64,000 nt of DNA from Thiobacillus denitrificans (GTDB taxonomy: Bacteria > Pseudomonadota > Gammaproteobacteria > Burkholderiales > Thiobacillaceae): assembly GCA_002343685.1 (NCBI GenBank), contig DDRS01000040.1, forward strand, positions 1 to 64,000, given 5' to 3'. The first letter of the stretch is position 1. Each line of letters opens with the position of its first letter. The position numbers and the translations under genes were made by a program. The notes beneath the pieces were generated by a model that saw nothing but the letters and a program-made list of their open reading frames with translations, was not told the DNA's origin and ran no database searches. This document shows, in pieces, positions 18,903 through 31,581 of the stretch.

Positions 18903-18923
18903 CCGGCCGTGTCTTTCGGCCGG
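18903..18923. terminator. Hairpin between converging genes
   Basis: A perfect 7-bp stem (CCGGCCG/CGGCCGG) with a 7-base loop lies between the converging outer membrane protein and DUF2069 genes. There is no T-run on either strand, so efficiency is uncertain. Confidence 0.5.
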
Positions 18924-18937
18924 TGCGTGCCGCGGAT

Positions 18938-21443
<2,506 letters not shown>

Positions 21444-21448
21444 GCCGT

Positions 21449-22339
21449 TCAGTCGAACACGACAGTCTTGTTGGCGTACACCAGCACGCGGTTGTCGAGA
21501 TGCCATTTCACCGCGCGCGACAGCACCACCTTTTCCAGGTCGGCCCCTTTGTTGATCAGGTCGTCGAGGCTGTCGCGGTGCGAGATGCGCGCCACGTCCT
21601 GCTCGATGATGGGGCCGTCGTCGAGCGTCTCGGTGACGTAGTGCGCGGTCGCGCCGATCAGCTTGACGCCGCGTTCGAATGCCCGGTGGTAGGGCTTGGC
21701 GCCGTGGAAGGCCGGCAGGAAGGAATGGTGGATGTTGATGATGCGGTTGGGGAAATGGCGGATGAAATCGGCCGACAGCACCTGCATGTAGCGCGCCAGC
21801 ACGATGAAGTCGATCTTCTGGTCGCGCAGGATCGCCAGCTGGATCTGCTCGGCCTCATGCTTGGCGTCCTTGTGCACGGCCAGGTGCTGGAAGGGCACGC
21901 GGTAGGCTTCGGCCAGCCAGCGCGTGTCCTCGTGGTTGCTGAGGATGATCGGCAGCTCGCAATGCAGCTCGCCGCTCTGGTAGCGGTAGAGCAGGTCGGC
22001 CAGGCAGTGGTCGAACTTCGACACGAACACCGCCAGGCGCGGCTTGCGGCTCGACTCGGCCAGCCGCCAGGTCATCCCGAAGCGCTCGGCGATGGGACCG
22101 AAGGCGGTGGCGAACTCGGCCAGGTCGAGGTTGAAGTCCGCCAGATCCCACTCCACCCGCATCAGGAACAGCTTCAGTTCGGCGTCCTGGTGCTGGTCGG
22201 CATGCAGGATGTTGGCGTTGTGCGACAGCAGGAAGTCGGCAATGGCAGAGACCAGCCCCTTCTGGTCGGGGCAGGAAATCAGCAGGACGGCGGTATGACG
22301 CATGGGCGGACCGGGAAGGTGTGGTTTTTTCGCCATCAT
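21449..22339 (-). CDS. purU: Formyltetrahydrofolate deformylase
   Basis: Hydrolyses 10-formyl-tetrahydrofolate to formate and tetrahydrofolate, balancing one-carbon pools for purine synthesis. The 296 residues comprise an N-terminal ACT domain (LISCPDQKGLVSAIADFL) and a formyltransferase domain with the catalytic Asn-His-Asp set (FPNRIINIHHSFLPAF and TLDDGPIIEQDV). The first of two adjacent ATGs, with AGGGGA upstream, is taken as start; MRHTAVLL at 22303 is an alternative. First gene of the operon. Confidence 0.93.
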   Translation of the reverse strand: MMAKKPHLPGPPMRHTAVLLISCPDQKGLVSAIADFLLSHNANILHADQHQDAELKLFLMRVEWDLADFNLDLAEFATAFGPIAERFGMTWRLAESSRKPRLAVFVSKFDHCLADLLYRYQSGELHCELPIILSNHEDTRWLAEAYRVPFQHLAVHKDAKHEAEQIQLAILRDQKIDFIVLARYMQVLSADFIRHFPNRIINIHHSFLPAFHGAKPYHRAFERGVKLIGATAHYVTETLDDGPIIEQDVARISHRDSLDDLINKGADLEKVVLSRAVKWHLDNRVLVYANKTVVFD

Positions 22340-22394
22340 AACCAAAATTCCCCTGATTCTCTTAAGGGAAGCGGCCGCCGGGCCTCTCCCGGGG

Positions 22395-22434
22395 CCGCGC
22401 CGCGCAAAGATTCAGCAGTCTTTGCGCGGCGCGG
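22395..22434. repeat. Perfect 16-bp stem, 8-base loop hairpin
   Basis: CCGCGCCGCGCAAAGA pairs without mismatch with its complement across the loop TTCAGCAG. It lies in the divergent gap between purU and nrdA, about 55 bases upstream of the purU start. No T-run follows on either strand. The rest of the 461-base gap holds the nrd promoter and NrdR sites and no further gene. Confidence 0.85.
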
Positions 22435-22624
22435 GCGGCCTGCAGGCGGACTGGACAAACCGGACTTCACCGCATTCCACGGCCCGGCCGGGCGTTTCGT
22501 GGCGCCAGCCCCTGTCCTGCCGCAGTGCTGGTCAAACTTTAGGCATGCCGTCCGGCAAAAACTTTGATTTGCCTTGGGATTTTCAGGGCCATGAAAAATC
22601 TTGTCCGGATACGCCGGATCCGGG

Positions 22625-22652
22625 TTGACATGCCGGGCAGGACACCTAGAAT
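22625..22652 (+). promoter_or_regulatory. nrdA: Strong sigma-70 promoter of nrdA
   Basis: TTGACA (exact -35) and TAGAAT (five of six -10), 16 bases apart. Predicted start near 22659, about 140 bases upstream of nrdA and just before the NrdR-type box. Confidence 0.75.
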
Positions 22653-22673
22653 TTGTATCCAGCCTCTGCCAAC

Positions 22674-22735
22674 ACCACAATATGTTGTGAATAAAACTGT
22701 TGGCGAGGGTCGGGCAAGCTGTGTATAAGGTGTGG
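22674..22735. promoter_or_regulatory. NrdR-type boxes upstream of nrdA
   Basis: ACCACAATATGTTGTG at 22674-22689 closely matches the NrdR palindrome. A weaker partner (GTGTATAAGGTGTGG, about 22721-22735) lies about 44 bases away centre to centre, near four helical turns. Both lie just downstream of the predicted start, where a repressor would block transcription when dATP is high. The second box is tentative. Confidence 0.65.
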
Positions 22736-22800
22736 ATGTTTCGCGCCCCGGCATGGCCAGCCCGGATTGTCGTTACACCACCACCAAGGAGCCCCCCTCG

Positions 22801-25725
<2,925 letters not shown>

Positions 25726-25823
25726 AGAGGTAACAGGAGGCGGAGCGTAGAAGAGGCAGACCTGGTCAATGGATGCAGTCGCGGTGTGCGGCGGTTCGTT
25801 GGCCGGGAGCGGCCCGGCAGCCC

Positions 25824-25872
25824 GGTTACTTTTCTTGCTTGCCCAAGAAAAGTGACCAAAAGAAGGGCACCC
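25824..25872. repeat. Dispersed palindromic repeat after nrdA
   Basis: A 10-bp perfect stem (ACTTTTCTTG/CAAGAAAAGT) with a 6-base loop, embedded in GTTACTTTTCTTGC...AAAAGAAGGGCACC. I recognise this as a common interspersed element of beta- and gammaproteobacterial genomes. It may serve as the nrdA terminator. Confidence 0.75.
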
Positions 25873-26087
25873 TGCTGCACCACCCCTTCGGGGCAGGCCT
25901 CGACTGAACCGATCCACCGGGGCGGCTGCGCAACTCGCCCTGCGGGCTCAGACAGTGCTCGCCGAATTCCCCCGCCGGCTCGATCCAGTCGCGGTGGCGC
26001 AGAAGGGGGAAACCGGGGTGCTGAGGTGACGAAGCTGGTTTTAAGTTGACCGTTCGTCTTGGGCAGAGCGTGGTGCGGCTAGTTAGC

Positions 26088-26194
26088 CGTTCGCCCTGAG
26101 CTCGTCGAAGGGAGCCTGTCGAAGACAGGTAGAAACTAAACCGTACGGGCTGAGCCTGACGAAGCCTCGCCCTGTTAAGAGGCTCGTCGAAGGG
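26088..26194. repeat. Cluster of REP-like units
   Basis: CCGTTCGCCCTGAGCTCGTC and GAAGGG at 26088-26112, TACGGGCTGAGCCTGACGAA at about 26144-26163, and a partial unit (CTCGTCGAAGGG) at 26183-26194. The core (T)CG[CG]-CTGAG-C-TGTCGAAG-type sequence is a REP element known from many proteobacteria. A GCCGGCC-AAA-GGCCGG hairpin follows. Confidence 0.75.
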
Positions 26195-26300
26195 AGCCGG
26201 CCAAAGGCCGGTTGGAAACCAGGGCGGGAATTACCCGCCAACAGATTAAAAGTAGTGTGGGCCCAGCCCACTTTGGGACAACCAAAGGAGAGTAAAAACG

Positions 26301-27443
26301 ATGCTGAATTTTGAAGAAGACTTCACCCCCGCCGCCCGCACCGTCGACGTGCCGTCCTTCCTGCGCAAGGAATCTGCCGCGCCGGCCGCTGCCGAGGCCG
26401 CGCCACGCTCGGCTGAATCCAGCACCCGCCGCGTGCAGGCCGCCGACAAGCGCGTGATCAACGGCGCGACGGATGTGAACCAGCTCGTCCCCTTCAAATA
26501 CAAATGGGCGTGGGAGAAATACCTCGCCGGCTGCGCCAACCACTGGATGCCGCAGGAAGTGAACATGAGCCGCGACATCGCGCAGTGGAAGGACCCCACT
26601 GCCCTGAGCGAAGACGAGCGCCGCCTGGTCAAGCGCAACCTCGGCTTCTTCGTGACGGCTGACTCCCTGGCCGCCAACAACATCGTGCTCGGTACCTACC
26701 GCCACATCACCGCGCCCGAGTGTCGGCAATATCTTTTGCGCCAGGCGTTCGAAGAGGCCATCCACACCCACGCCTACCAGTACATCGTCGAAAGCCTGGG
26801 CCTCGACGAAGGCGAGATCTTCAACGCCTATCACGAAGTCGCCAGCATCCGCGACAAGGACGACTTCTTGATCCCGTTCATCGACACGCTGACCAACCCC
26901 GAATTCAAGACCGGCACCCCCGAGGCCGACCAGAAGCTGCTGAAGTCGCTGATCGTCTTCGCCTGCATCATGGAAGGCATCTTCTTCTACGTCGGCTTCG
27001 TGCAGATCCTCGCGCTGGGCCGCCAGAACAAGATGACCGGCGCCGCCGAGCAGTACCAGTACATCCTGCGCGACGAGTCCATGCACTGCAACTTCGGCAT
27101 CGACCTCATCAACACCATCAAGCTGGAAAATCCCCACCTGTGGACCAGCGAGTTCAAGGCCGAAATCCGCGACCTGATCCAGAAGGGTGTCGAACTCGAA
27201 TACCGCTACGCCGAAGACACCATGCCGCGCGGCGTGCTGGGCCTGAATTCGGCCCAGTTCAAGGAATACCTGCGCTTCATCGCCAACCGCCGCTGCCAGC
27301 AGATCGGCCTCGACGAAATGTTCCCCGGCGTCACCAACCCCTTCCCCTGGATGGCCGAAATGATCGACCTGAAGAAGGAGAAGAACTTCTTCGAGACGCG
27401 CGTCACGGAGTATCAGACGGGCGGGGCGTTGAGCTGGGATTGA
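26301..27443 (+). CDS. nrdB: Class Ia ribonucleoside-diphosphate reductase, beta subunit
   Basis: The 380-residue diiron-tyrosyl radical partner of NrdA. The first 60 residues are a variable, Ala-rich extension, typical of this subgroup. Iron ligands are in the helical core ([18 protein letters not shown] and [13 protein letters not shown]). FAN-x3 and the C-terminal tail, which docks into NrdA, are intact ([10 protein letters not shown]). AAAGGAG precedes the ATG at about a dozen bases. A strong terminator follows. Confidence 0.95.
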   Translation: MLNFEEDFTPAARTVDVPSFLRKESAAPAAAEAAPRSAESSTRRVQAADKRVINGATDVNQLVPFKYKWAWEKYLAGCANHWMPQEVNMSRDIAQWKDPTALSEDERRLVKRNLGFFVTADSLAANNIVLGTYRHITAPECRQYLLRQAFEEAIHTHAYQYIVESLGLDEGEIFNAYHEVASIRDKDDFLIPFIDTLTNPEFKTGTPEADQKLLKSLIVFACIMEGIFFYVGFVQILALGRQNKMTGAAEQYQYILRDESMHCNFGIDLINTIKLENPHLWTSEFKAEIRDLIQKGVELEYRYAEDTMPRGVLGLNSAQFKEYLRFIANRRCQQIGLDEMFPGVTNPFPWMAEMIDLKKEKNFFETRVTEYQTGGALSWD

Positions 27444-27460
27444 CCGGTTGGGATGGGAAA

Positions 27461-27486
27461 AAGGCGCAGGGGACTGCGCCTTTTTT
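27461..27486 (+). terminator. Intrinsic terminator of nrdB
   Basis: AAGGCGCAG/CTGCGCCTT stem of 9 bp, GGGA loop, followed by TTTTTT. Confidence 0.92.
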
Positions 27487-27542
27487 ATTTCCAGCTATCC
27501 ACGATTGCGATAACTAGCTTGAACCAGTTGGACTAAAAAACT

Positions 27543-28655
27543 ATGGCATTGCTGAATAACGATCCGATGACTCAGTTGGCTTTCTCGGTATATGAGAACA
27601 AGGGAGTGTTTGCTGTACTGATTGGATCGGGCCTATCACGCTCCGCAGAAATCCCAACGGGCTGGGAAATTACCTTGGATTTAATTAGGCGAGTGGCGAT
27701 AGCACAGGGAGTTGCAGAGCAATCAGACTGGGCAGCATGGTACAGAGACAAAACGGGCGGGGAGCCAAATTATTCTTCGCTACTGGAAGAGATTGCATCA
27801 TCTCCCGAAGAACGGCGGTCCATACTGCACAGCTACATCGAGCCAACTGACGCCGACCGAGATGAGGGGAAGAAAGTACCGACCAGTGCCCATCTGGCCA
27901 TCGCGCAGCTGGTTCGCTCTGGTTATATCCGAGTGATCATCACGACCAACTTTGATCGTCTGATGGAGAACGCGCTACGCGAACATGGTGTCGAGCCAAC
28001 AGTTATTTCCTCAATAGATGCACTCCAAGGGGCCGAGCCCTTGACCCATAGCCAGTGTTACATACTGAAGCTTCATGGGGACTACAAAGATGCGCGCATC
28101 CTAAATACCGACGGGGAACTGAGCACCTACCCGGAAGAGTACAACCGCCTACTCGACAGAATCTTCGATGAACACGGTTTGATAGTCTGTGGTTGGTCTG
28201 GTGAATGGGATCACGCTTTAAGAAGCGCAATTCTTCGCGCGCCCAATCGGCGGTATGCAACTTACTGGACAACGCGCAACAACCTAAATAATGGTGCCGA
28301 CGCGATAGTCGAGAACAAGCGTGCGAAAGTAATTTGCATTGCGAATGCAGACGATTTATTCGCTACGTTGAAACAACGTATTGATACCCTGGAGAAGACG
28401 CATCGACAGAACCCTTTGAGCACAGAACTTCTGGTCAGCAGTGCTAAACGCTATCTAGCCAAGCCAGAGTACCGCATTCAACTCGATGAATTGTTTTCCT
28501 TGGAGACGGAACGACTCTTGGCTCAGCTTGAGTCTGCGAGTTTGGAGAATCACACTCCATGGACATCAATAGAGTTTAGCGAACGGGTACGGTTGCACAA
28601 TAAATGGGGTCAGACACGATTATTAATGCGATGTTCAGTCCCTGTAAATCAATGA
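27543..28655 (+). pseudogene. SIR2-family NADase-like protein, apparently truncated
   Basis: 370 residues. The N-terminal SIR2-like domain is intact: nucleotide loop GSGLSRSAEIPTGW (28-41), TTNFD (134-138) and catalytic His178 (LKLHGD), so NAD+ binding is plausible. SIR2 proteins of this type are usually much longer and serve anti-phage defence. Here the frame runs into a palindromic element: the last 16 or so residues (KWGQTRLLMR...) are encoded by its left arm, which removes any C-terminal sensor domain. Codon use and GC are clearly lower than in the flanking genes, indicating transfer. A short natural form cannot be excluded. Confidence 0.75.
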
Positions 28656-28693
28656 TGACCAGGCCAAGGGTCGATAATCGTGTCGACCCCATT
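28603..28693. repeat. MITE-like palindromic element at the SIR2 3' end
   Basis: Left end AATGGGGTCAGACACGATTA and right end TAATCGTGTCGACCCCATT are imperfect inverted repeats of about 20 bases enclosing about 45 bases. The GGGGTCAGAC motif recurs elsewhere in the window (30167, 31310, 31447 inverted, 37538), so this belongs to a dispersed family. It contains the SIR2 stop codon. Confidence 0.7.
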
Positions 28694-28712
28694 TTCACTC
28701 TGCCATTTTCGC

Positions 28713-28765
28713 GAAACTGTTTCCGGAAACTGTTTTCGAAACTGTTATGACCCCGAAACTGTTTC
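28713..28765. repeat. Four copies of GAAACTGTT
   Basis: Copies start at 28713, 28726, 28738 and 28755. The first and last extend to the palindrome GAAACTGTTTC. They lie 40-90 bases upstream of the TetR promoter. They could be operator sites or a decayed tandem repeat. Confidence 0.7.
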
Positions 28766-28799
28766 GCAGACTATTTCAGTCTAAATCTTCAACACCCCA

Positions 28800-28829
28800 T
28801 TGACAACCTACCAGTAGGTAGGCTATGGT
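28800..28829 (+). promoter_or_regulatory. TetR promoter with embedded operator
   Basis: TTGACA (28800-28805) and TATGGT (28824-28829) are 18 bases apart, and the palindrome ACCTAC-CA-GTAGGT fills 28806-28819, between them. A bound repressor would occlude RNA polymerase, so autorepression is expected. Confidence 0.75.
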
Positions 28830-28835
28830 TGGCCC

Positions 28836-29402
28836 ATGGAAATGAGAGACCAAATACTTGGCGTCGCGCAGCGGCTGGTGCAACAGCGTGGGTTCAATGG
28901 TTTCAGCTATGCCGACATTGCCGACGAGGTCGGCATACGCAAGGCGAGCCTGCATCATTATTTTCCCACCAAGACCGATCTTGCCATGGCCCTGATCGAC
29001 GGCTTCACCGCCCAGCTCGACAGCGGGCTTCGCCATATCAACGAGTCGTACGCGCAAGCCGATGCCAGGCTTGGCGCGTATGTCGCAATCTATCGCGACA
29101 CGCTTGAGGCGGATCGCATGTGTCTGGGCGGCATGCTGGCAACCGAGGCGCATACCCTGGATCCTGTGATCCTGCCGGGTCTGAAGCGTTTTTTTGCGCG
29201 CAACATCGAGTGGTTGACTGAAGTGCTGGCGGCGGGACATTCGCAGCAGCGGTTTACCTTGACGGGCACCGCCTCGGACCATGCCCGCATGCTGCTGTCG
29301 GCGCTGCAGGGCGCCCTGCTGATCACCCGCGCTACGGGTGATCGTGAAGCGTTCAACCAGATTACAGCATTATTGATTGCGGGTTTATCGAGGAAGGGCT
29401 GA
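28836..29402 (+). CDS. TetR-family transcriptional regulator
   Basis: A 188-residue repressor. The N-terminal helix-turn-helix (residues 1-50) has FSYADIADEVGIRKASLHHYFPTKTDL, which fits the TetR consensus. The ligand domain contains a Cys at CLGGMLATEA, the pattern of the C-terminal TetR_C group. It is followed 52 bases later by a cupin gene preceded by the same palindrome as in the TetR promoter, so the two form a self-regulated pair. The effector is not known. Confidence 0.9.
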   Translation: MEMRDQILGVAQRLVQQRGFNGFSYADIADEVGIRKASLHHYFPTKTDLAMALIDGFTAQLDSGLRHINESYAQADARLGAYVAIYRDTLEADRMCLGGMLATEAHTLDPVILPGLKRFFARNIEWLTEVLAAGHSQQRFTLTGTASDHARMLLSALQGALLITRATGDREAFNQITALLIAGLSRKG

Positions 29403-29428
29403 CCTCTTTTTTTTGGCCTAAAAATCTA

Positions 29429-29442
29429 CCTACTAGTAGGTA
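29429..29442. promoter_or_regulatory. Second TetR operator, before the cupin gene
   Basis: ACCTAC-TA-GTAGGT, the same dyad as 28806-28819 with one change in the spacer. It ends just before the AAGGAG ribosome site, so binding could block elongation or a cupin promoter. Confidence 0.7.
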
Positions 29443-29454
29443 AAGGAGTACGTA

Positions 29455-29919
29455 ATGTCTGACTGTAAAACCGAGTGCAACATCAAAAAAGGCATCCACT
29501 TCACCGCTTATGAAAGTGGCGCTCAACACGACTGGCCGGCCCAATCTGTCGAGATTCCCGGGTTGGGCCAGATTCCCGGCAAACACTTTCTCAAAGAGGC
29601 GCTTGGCCTGACAGGTTGCGAAATTTCCATCAACTCGATGGCGCCAGGCGCAGGGATGCCGATTTACCACCAGCACCAGCAAAATGAGGAGGTGTATGTC
29701 TTCATCCAGGGCAAGGGGCAGATGCAGGTCGATGGCGAAGTCATCGAGGTCAAGGAAGGCACGATCGTGCGTATCGCCCCGGGCGGAGAACGAATCTGGC
29801 GCAATAATTCGAATGAACCGATGCGCTATCTCGTCATCCAGGTGCGGGAGAATTCGCTCAATCAATATGGCCTCGGGGATGCTAAAGTGCCCGAGAAAGC
29901 GGTGGTCTGGCCCAGCTGA
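29455..29919 (+). CDS. Single-domain cupin protein
   Basis: A 154-residue cupin. Motif 1 includes His72, His74 and Glu78/79 (YHQHQQNEEVYVFIQGKG), and motif 2 follows in GTIVRIAPGG with conserved Trp-Arg-Asn. It is likely a metal-binding barrel; the reaction is unknown. Cys4 and Cys8 near the start are unusual. AAAGGAG precedes the ATG. Controlled with the TetR gene through the shared operator. A 13-bp hairpin ends the unit. Confidence 0.85.
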   Translation: MSDCKTECNIKKGIHFTAYESGAQHDWPAQSVEIPGLGQIPGKHFLKEALGLTGCEISINSMAPGAGMPIYHQHQQNEEVYVFIQGKGQMQVDGEVIEVKEGTIVRIAPGGERIWRNNSNEPMRYLVIQVRENSLNQYGLGDAKVPEKAVVWPS

Positions 29920-29940
29920 ATCGCTGTCTTGAATTGCCCG

Positions 29941-29976
29941 TTCAGCCTGCCCTAGCTGCAGCGAGGGCAGGCTGAA
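29941..29976 (+). terminator. Strong hairpin after the cupin gene
   Basis: A perfect 13-bp stem (TTCAGCCTGCCCT/AGGGCAGGCTGAA) with a 10-base loop. No T-run follows. Confidence 0.6.
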
Positions 29977-30014
29977 TCGGAACAATAACAATAGGGGACA
30001 GCAACTGTCTTGAT

Positions 30015-30150
30015 TCATGCGTCTGGCACGGCGACTTTTGGGTTCCACGCCGTATCGTTTTTCAGCATCGTATTGATGATGACCAGCAGTTTTCTCATGC
30101 AGGCAGCGAGCGCGACTTTCTTGGCTTTACCTGCACGCTTGGGCGAGCAA
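30015..30150 (-). mobile_element. IS110-family transposase remnant (C-terminus)
   Basis: The minus strand encodes SPKRAGKAKKVALAACMRKL, then LVIINTML and ...NPKVAVPDA-stop, which is the conserved C-terminal block of IS110/IS116/IS902 transposases. The rest of the gene is absent: the fragment ends at a duplicated GGCGAGCAAATGG and a GGGGTCAGAC repeat. Non-functional. Confidence 0.75.
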
Positions 30151-30190
30151 ATGGAGGCGAGCAAATGGGGTCAGACACCATTATCAGAAT
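30142..30190. repeat. Direct repeat plus GGGGTCAGAC element
   Basis: GGCGAGCAAATGG occurs at 30142-30154 and again at 30156-30168, and the second copy runs into GGGGTCAGACACCATTAT, the start motif of the element found after the SIR2 gene. An inverted GATTACGATCC-type partner lies near 30210-30225. Confidence 0.65.
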
Positions 30191-30282
30191 CCCAATTCGT
30201 CCGAGTCAAATGGATCGTAATCCCATTTGCTCGAAGTCTGAGCGATCCGATTGGCTTATGTCGCGTGCCGTGCTGCAGTGCT

Positions 30283-30773
30283 ATGTTGCGATCTTTCAAG
30301 GGGGCGACCAGGACAGGCAGCACGGCATCGGCAGTTCGTCCTGCAAATATCGATCAACTGATCGGCATCGTTCAGCGGGAGTTTCCTCTCGCGAGCATTC
30401 GCATTACAGGCCGGGCCGCACGATAAGGCGCCAGGCGGAATTGATGGCTCAAAGAATTCGCGCCAATAGGCGGGAGTTTCTCAGCACCTACAGACCGGCG
30501 ACGCACATTACTGAAATGGGCCAATGGCACCTCCAGAATAGGACTGCAACGGAGAGAGCAACCGTTGACGAATTCGAGCGCATCATTCAGCGAGCCGTGG
30601 CTCGAGGCGTGGTGGTTTCCAACCATCTGTCGAATACAGCGCGAGACATCAGCTGGCCCCACGGAACGAATCAACAATTGGACGCGATCGAGGCGCGCAT
30701 CAGGGCGATGGGCGCGTCGGTTATTCGGGAGCCAAACGCAGCAGGTGGGAGGCACTTGCATGTGGACTGGTAA
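30283..30773 (+). pseudogene. M15-like DD-peptidase domain protein, frameshifted
   Basis: The last 115 or so residues contain S-x-H-x6-D (SNHLSNTARDISW) and a terminal H-x-H-x-D (GGRHLHVDW), the zinc ligands of the Hedgehog/DD-peptidase (M15) fold. The matching N-terminal segment (IDQLIGIVQREFPLASIRIT and GR) is in another frame and stops at 30426, where GGCCGG-GCCGC looks like a small duplication. One indel therefore breaks a gene that would start near ATG 30283. A downstream restart is possible. It overlaps the next gene. Confidence 0.6.
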
Positions 30774-31281
30774 ATGGGTGGCTGTAGCTGTTGCGCTCGC
30801 GATGCTGGGCTGCTCGCAAGAGCCTGAGCCCACGACGAGCGCTCCGCTCGCAGCCTGGTGGGTTGATATCCAGTTCCAGCCGGGCGCGACGAAAGCTAGC
30901 GAATTCGACGCGCGCTCGGTCGACCAGAACTGGAAGCGCATTTCGGCGCTTGAAGTGGACATGCTGAAAGGCCGCATTCCGGACGAAGAAATAAAAAAAT
31001 TCAGGAAGTCAGGTTTTTCGTTTTCATTAAGGTCAGACCTGGATGGGGATGGCGCTCGGGAAGACTTTTTCGTCGGCGTGTATGAGACGAACGAAGGCGA
31101 GGTTGGGCGATTCGTCGCCATCGCTCGCAATGGCCGCATAGTGCGGCACTTTGACGAAAGCGGGAACGGAGGTTTTAGTGCGCTTCTGCAAGGTGATAGG
31201 GAAGTCCGTTGGTACAAATGTATGGAGTGCGAATCGTTCGACTCGATAAGGTGGAGCGGCACAGGCTTTACGCTTGAGTGA
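30760..31281 (+). CDS. Putative lipoprotein of unknown function
   Basis: 173 residues with a lipoprotein signal: Lys near the start, hydrophobic VAVAVALAMLG and Cys18. The mature part is polar and carries a DLDGDGAREDF segment that resembles a calcium-binding or VCBS-like loop. GGGAGG precedes the ATG. It overlaps the end of the M15-like gene by 14 bases, so the two were probably made together. No homologue recognised. Confidence 0.75.
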   Translation: MWTGKWVAVAVALAMLGCSQEPEPTTSAPLAAWWVDIQFQPGATKASEFDARSVDQNWKRISALEVDMLKGRIPDEEIKKFRKSGFSFSLRSDLDGDGAREDFFVGVYETNEGEVGRFVAIARNGRIVRHFDESGNGGFSALLQGDREVRWYKCMECESFDSIRWSGTGFTLE

Positions 31282-31581
31282 TCCATGCGGGGTCGAACGA
31301 GACACCGGGGTCGGACCTGACCCAAGCAATGCGACAGGAGAACCAGAAGCCCCTGCCCAAGATCGAGCCGCTACCGAAAGCGGCCTGAATCAAGGGTGGC
31401 CAGGGTTTAGCAAGCATGCTGTATTTTGCTACGTACATGGTGTAATCATGTCTGACCCTGAGGTTTCCCCAGTCACTCGCTTTAACTGTCATTTCGCCAA
31501 GATCCTCCCTCCCGCGTTTACAACGATCGCGTGGGTGCGGATAACTTCCCTGAAGATTTCTCGCTCAAGTAGTATCCGCAC
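31282..31581 (+). other. Gene-free mosaic with GGGGTCAGAC-type repeats
   Basis: 300 bases without a supportable gene. CGGGGTCGGACCTGACCC (31308-31325) is palindromic, and an inverted TGTCTGACCCTGAGG copy lies at 31449-31463. A 19-codon frame (ATG 31329, ending KIEPLPKAA) is too short to support. Looks like accumulated repeat debris between imported and resident genes. Confidence 0.6.

Larger units (their letters stand above)
25726..26300 (+). other. Gene-free repeat-rich gap between nrdA and nrdB
   Basis: 575 bases with no supportable gene. It contains a strong hairpin of a widely dispersed family, then a cluster of REP-like units close to the nrdB start. The frames open here are interrupted or antisense to repeats. 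A ribosome site (AAAGGAG) for nrdB lies at its end. The nrdAB transcript must cross this DNA, or nrdB has its own promoter. Confidence 0.8.

Noticed and set aside
25786..26049. An 87-codon plus frame between nrdA and nrdB.
   Set aside because: It is translated repeat DNA and has no ribosome site.
28003..28272. An 89-codon minus-strand frame inside the SIR2 gene.
   Set aside because: Antisense shadow; the SIR2 motifs are on the plus strand.
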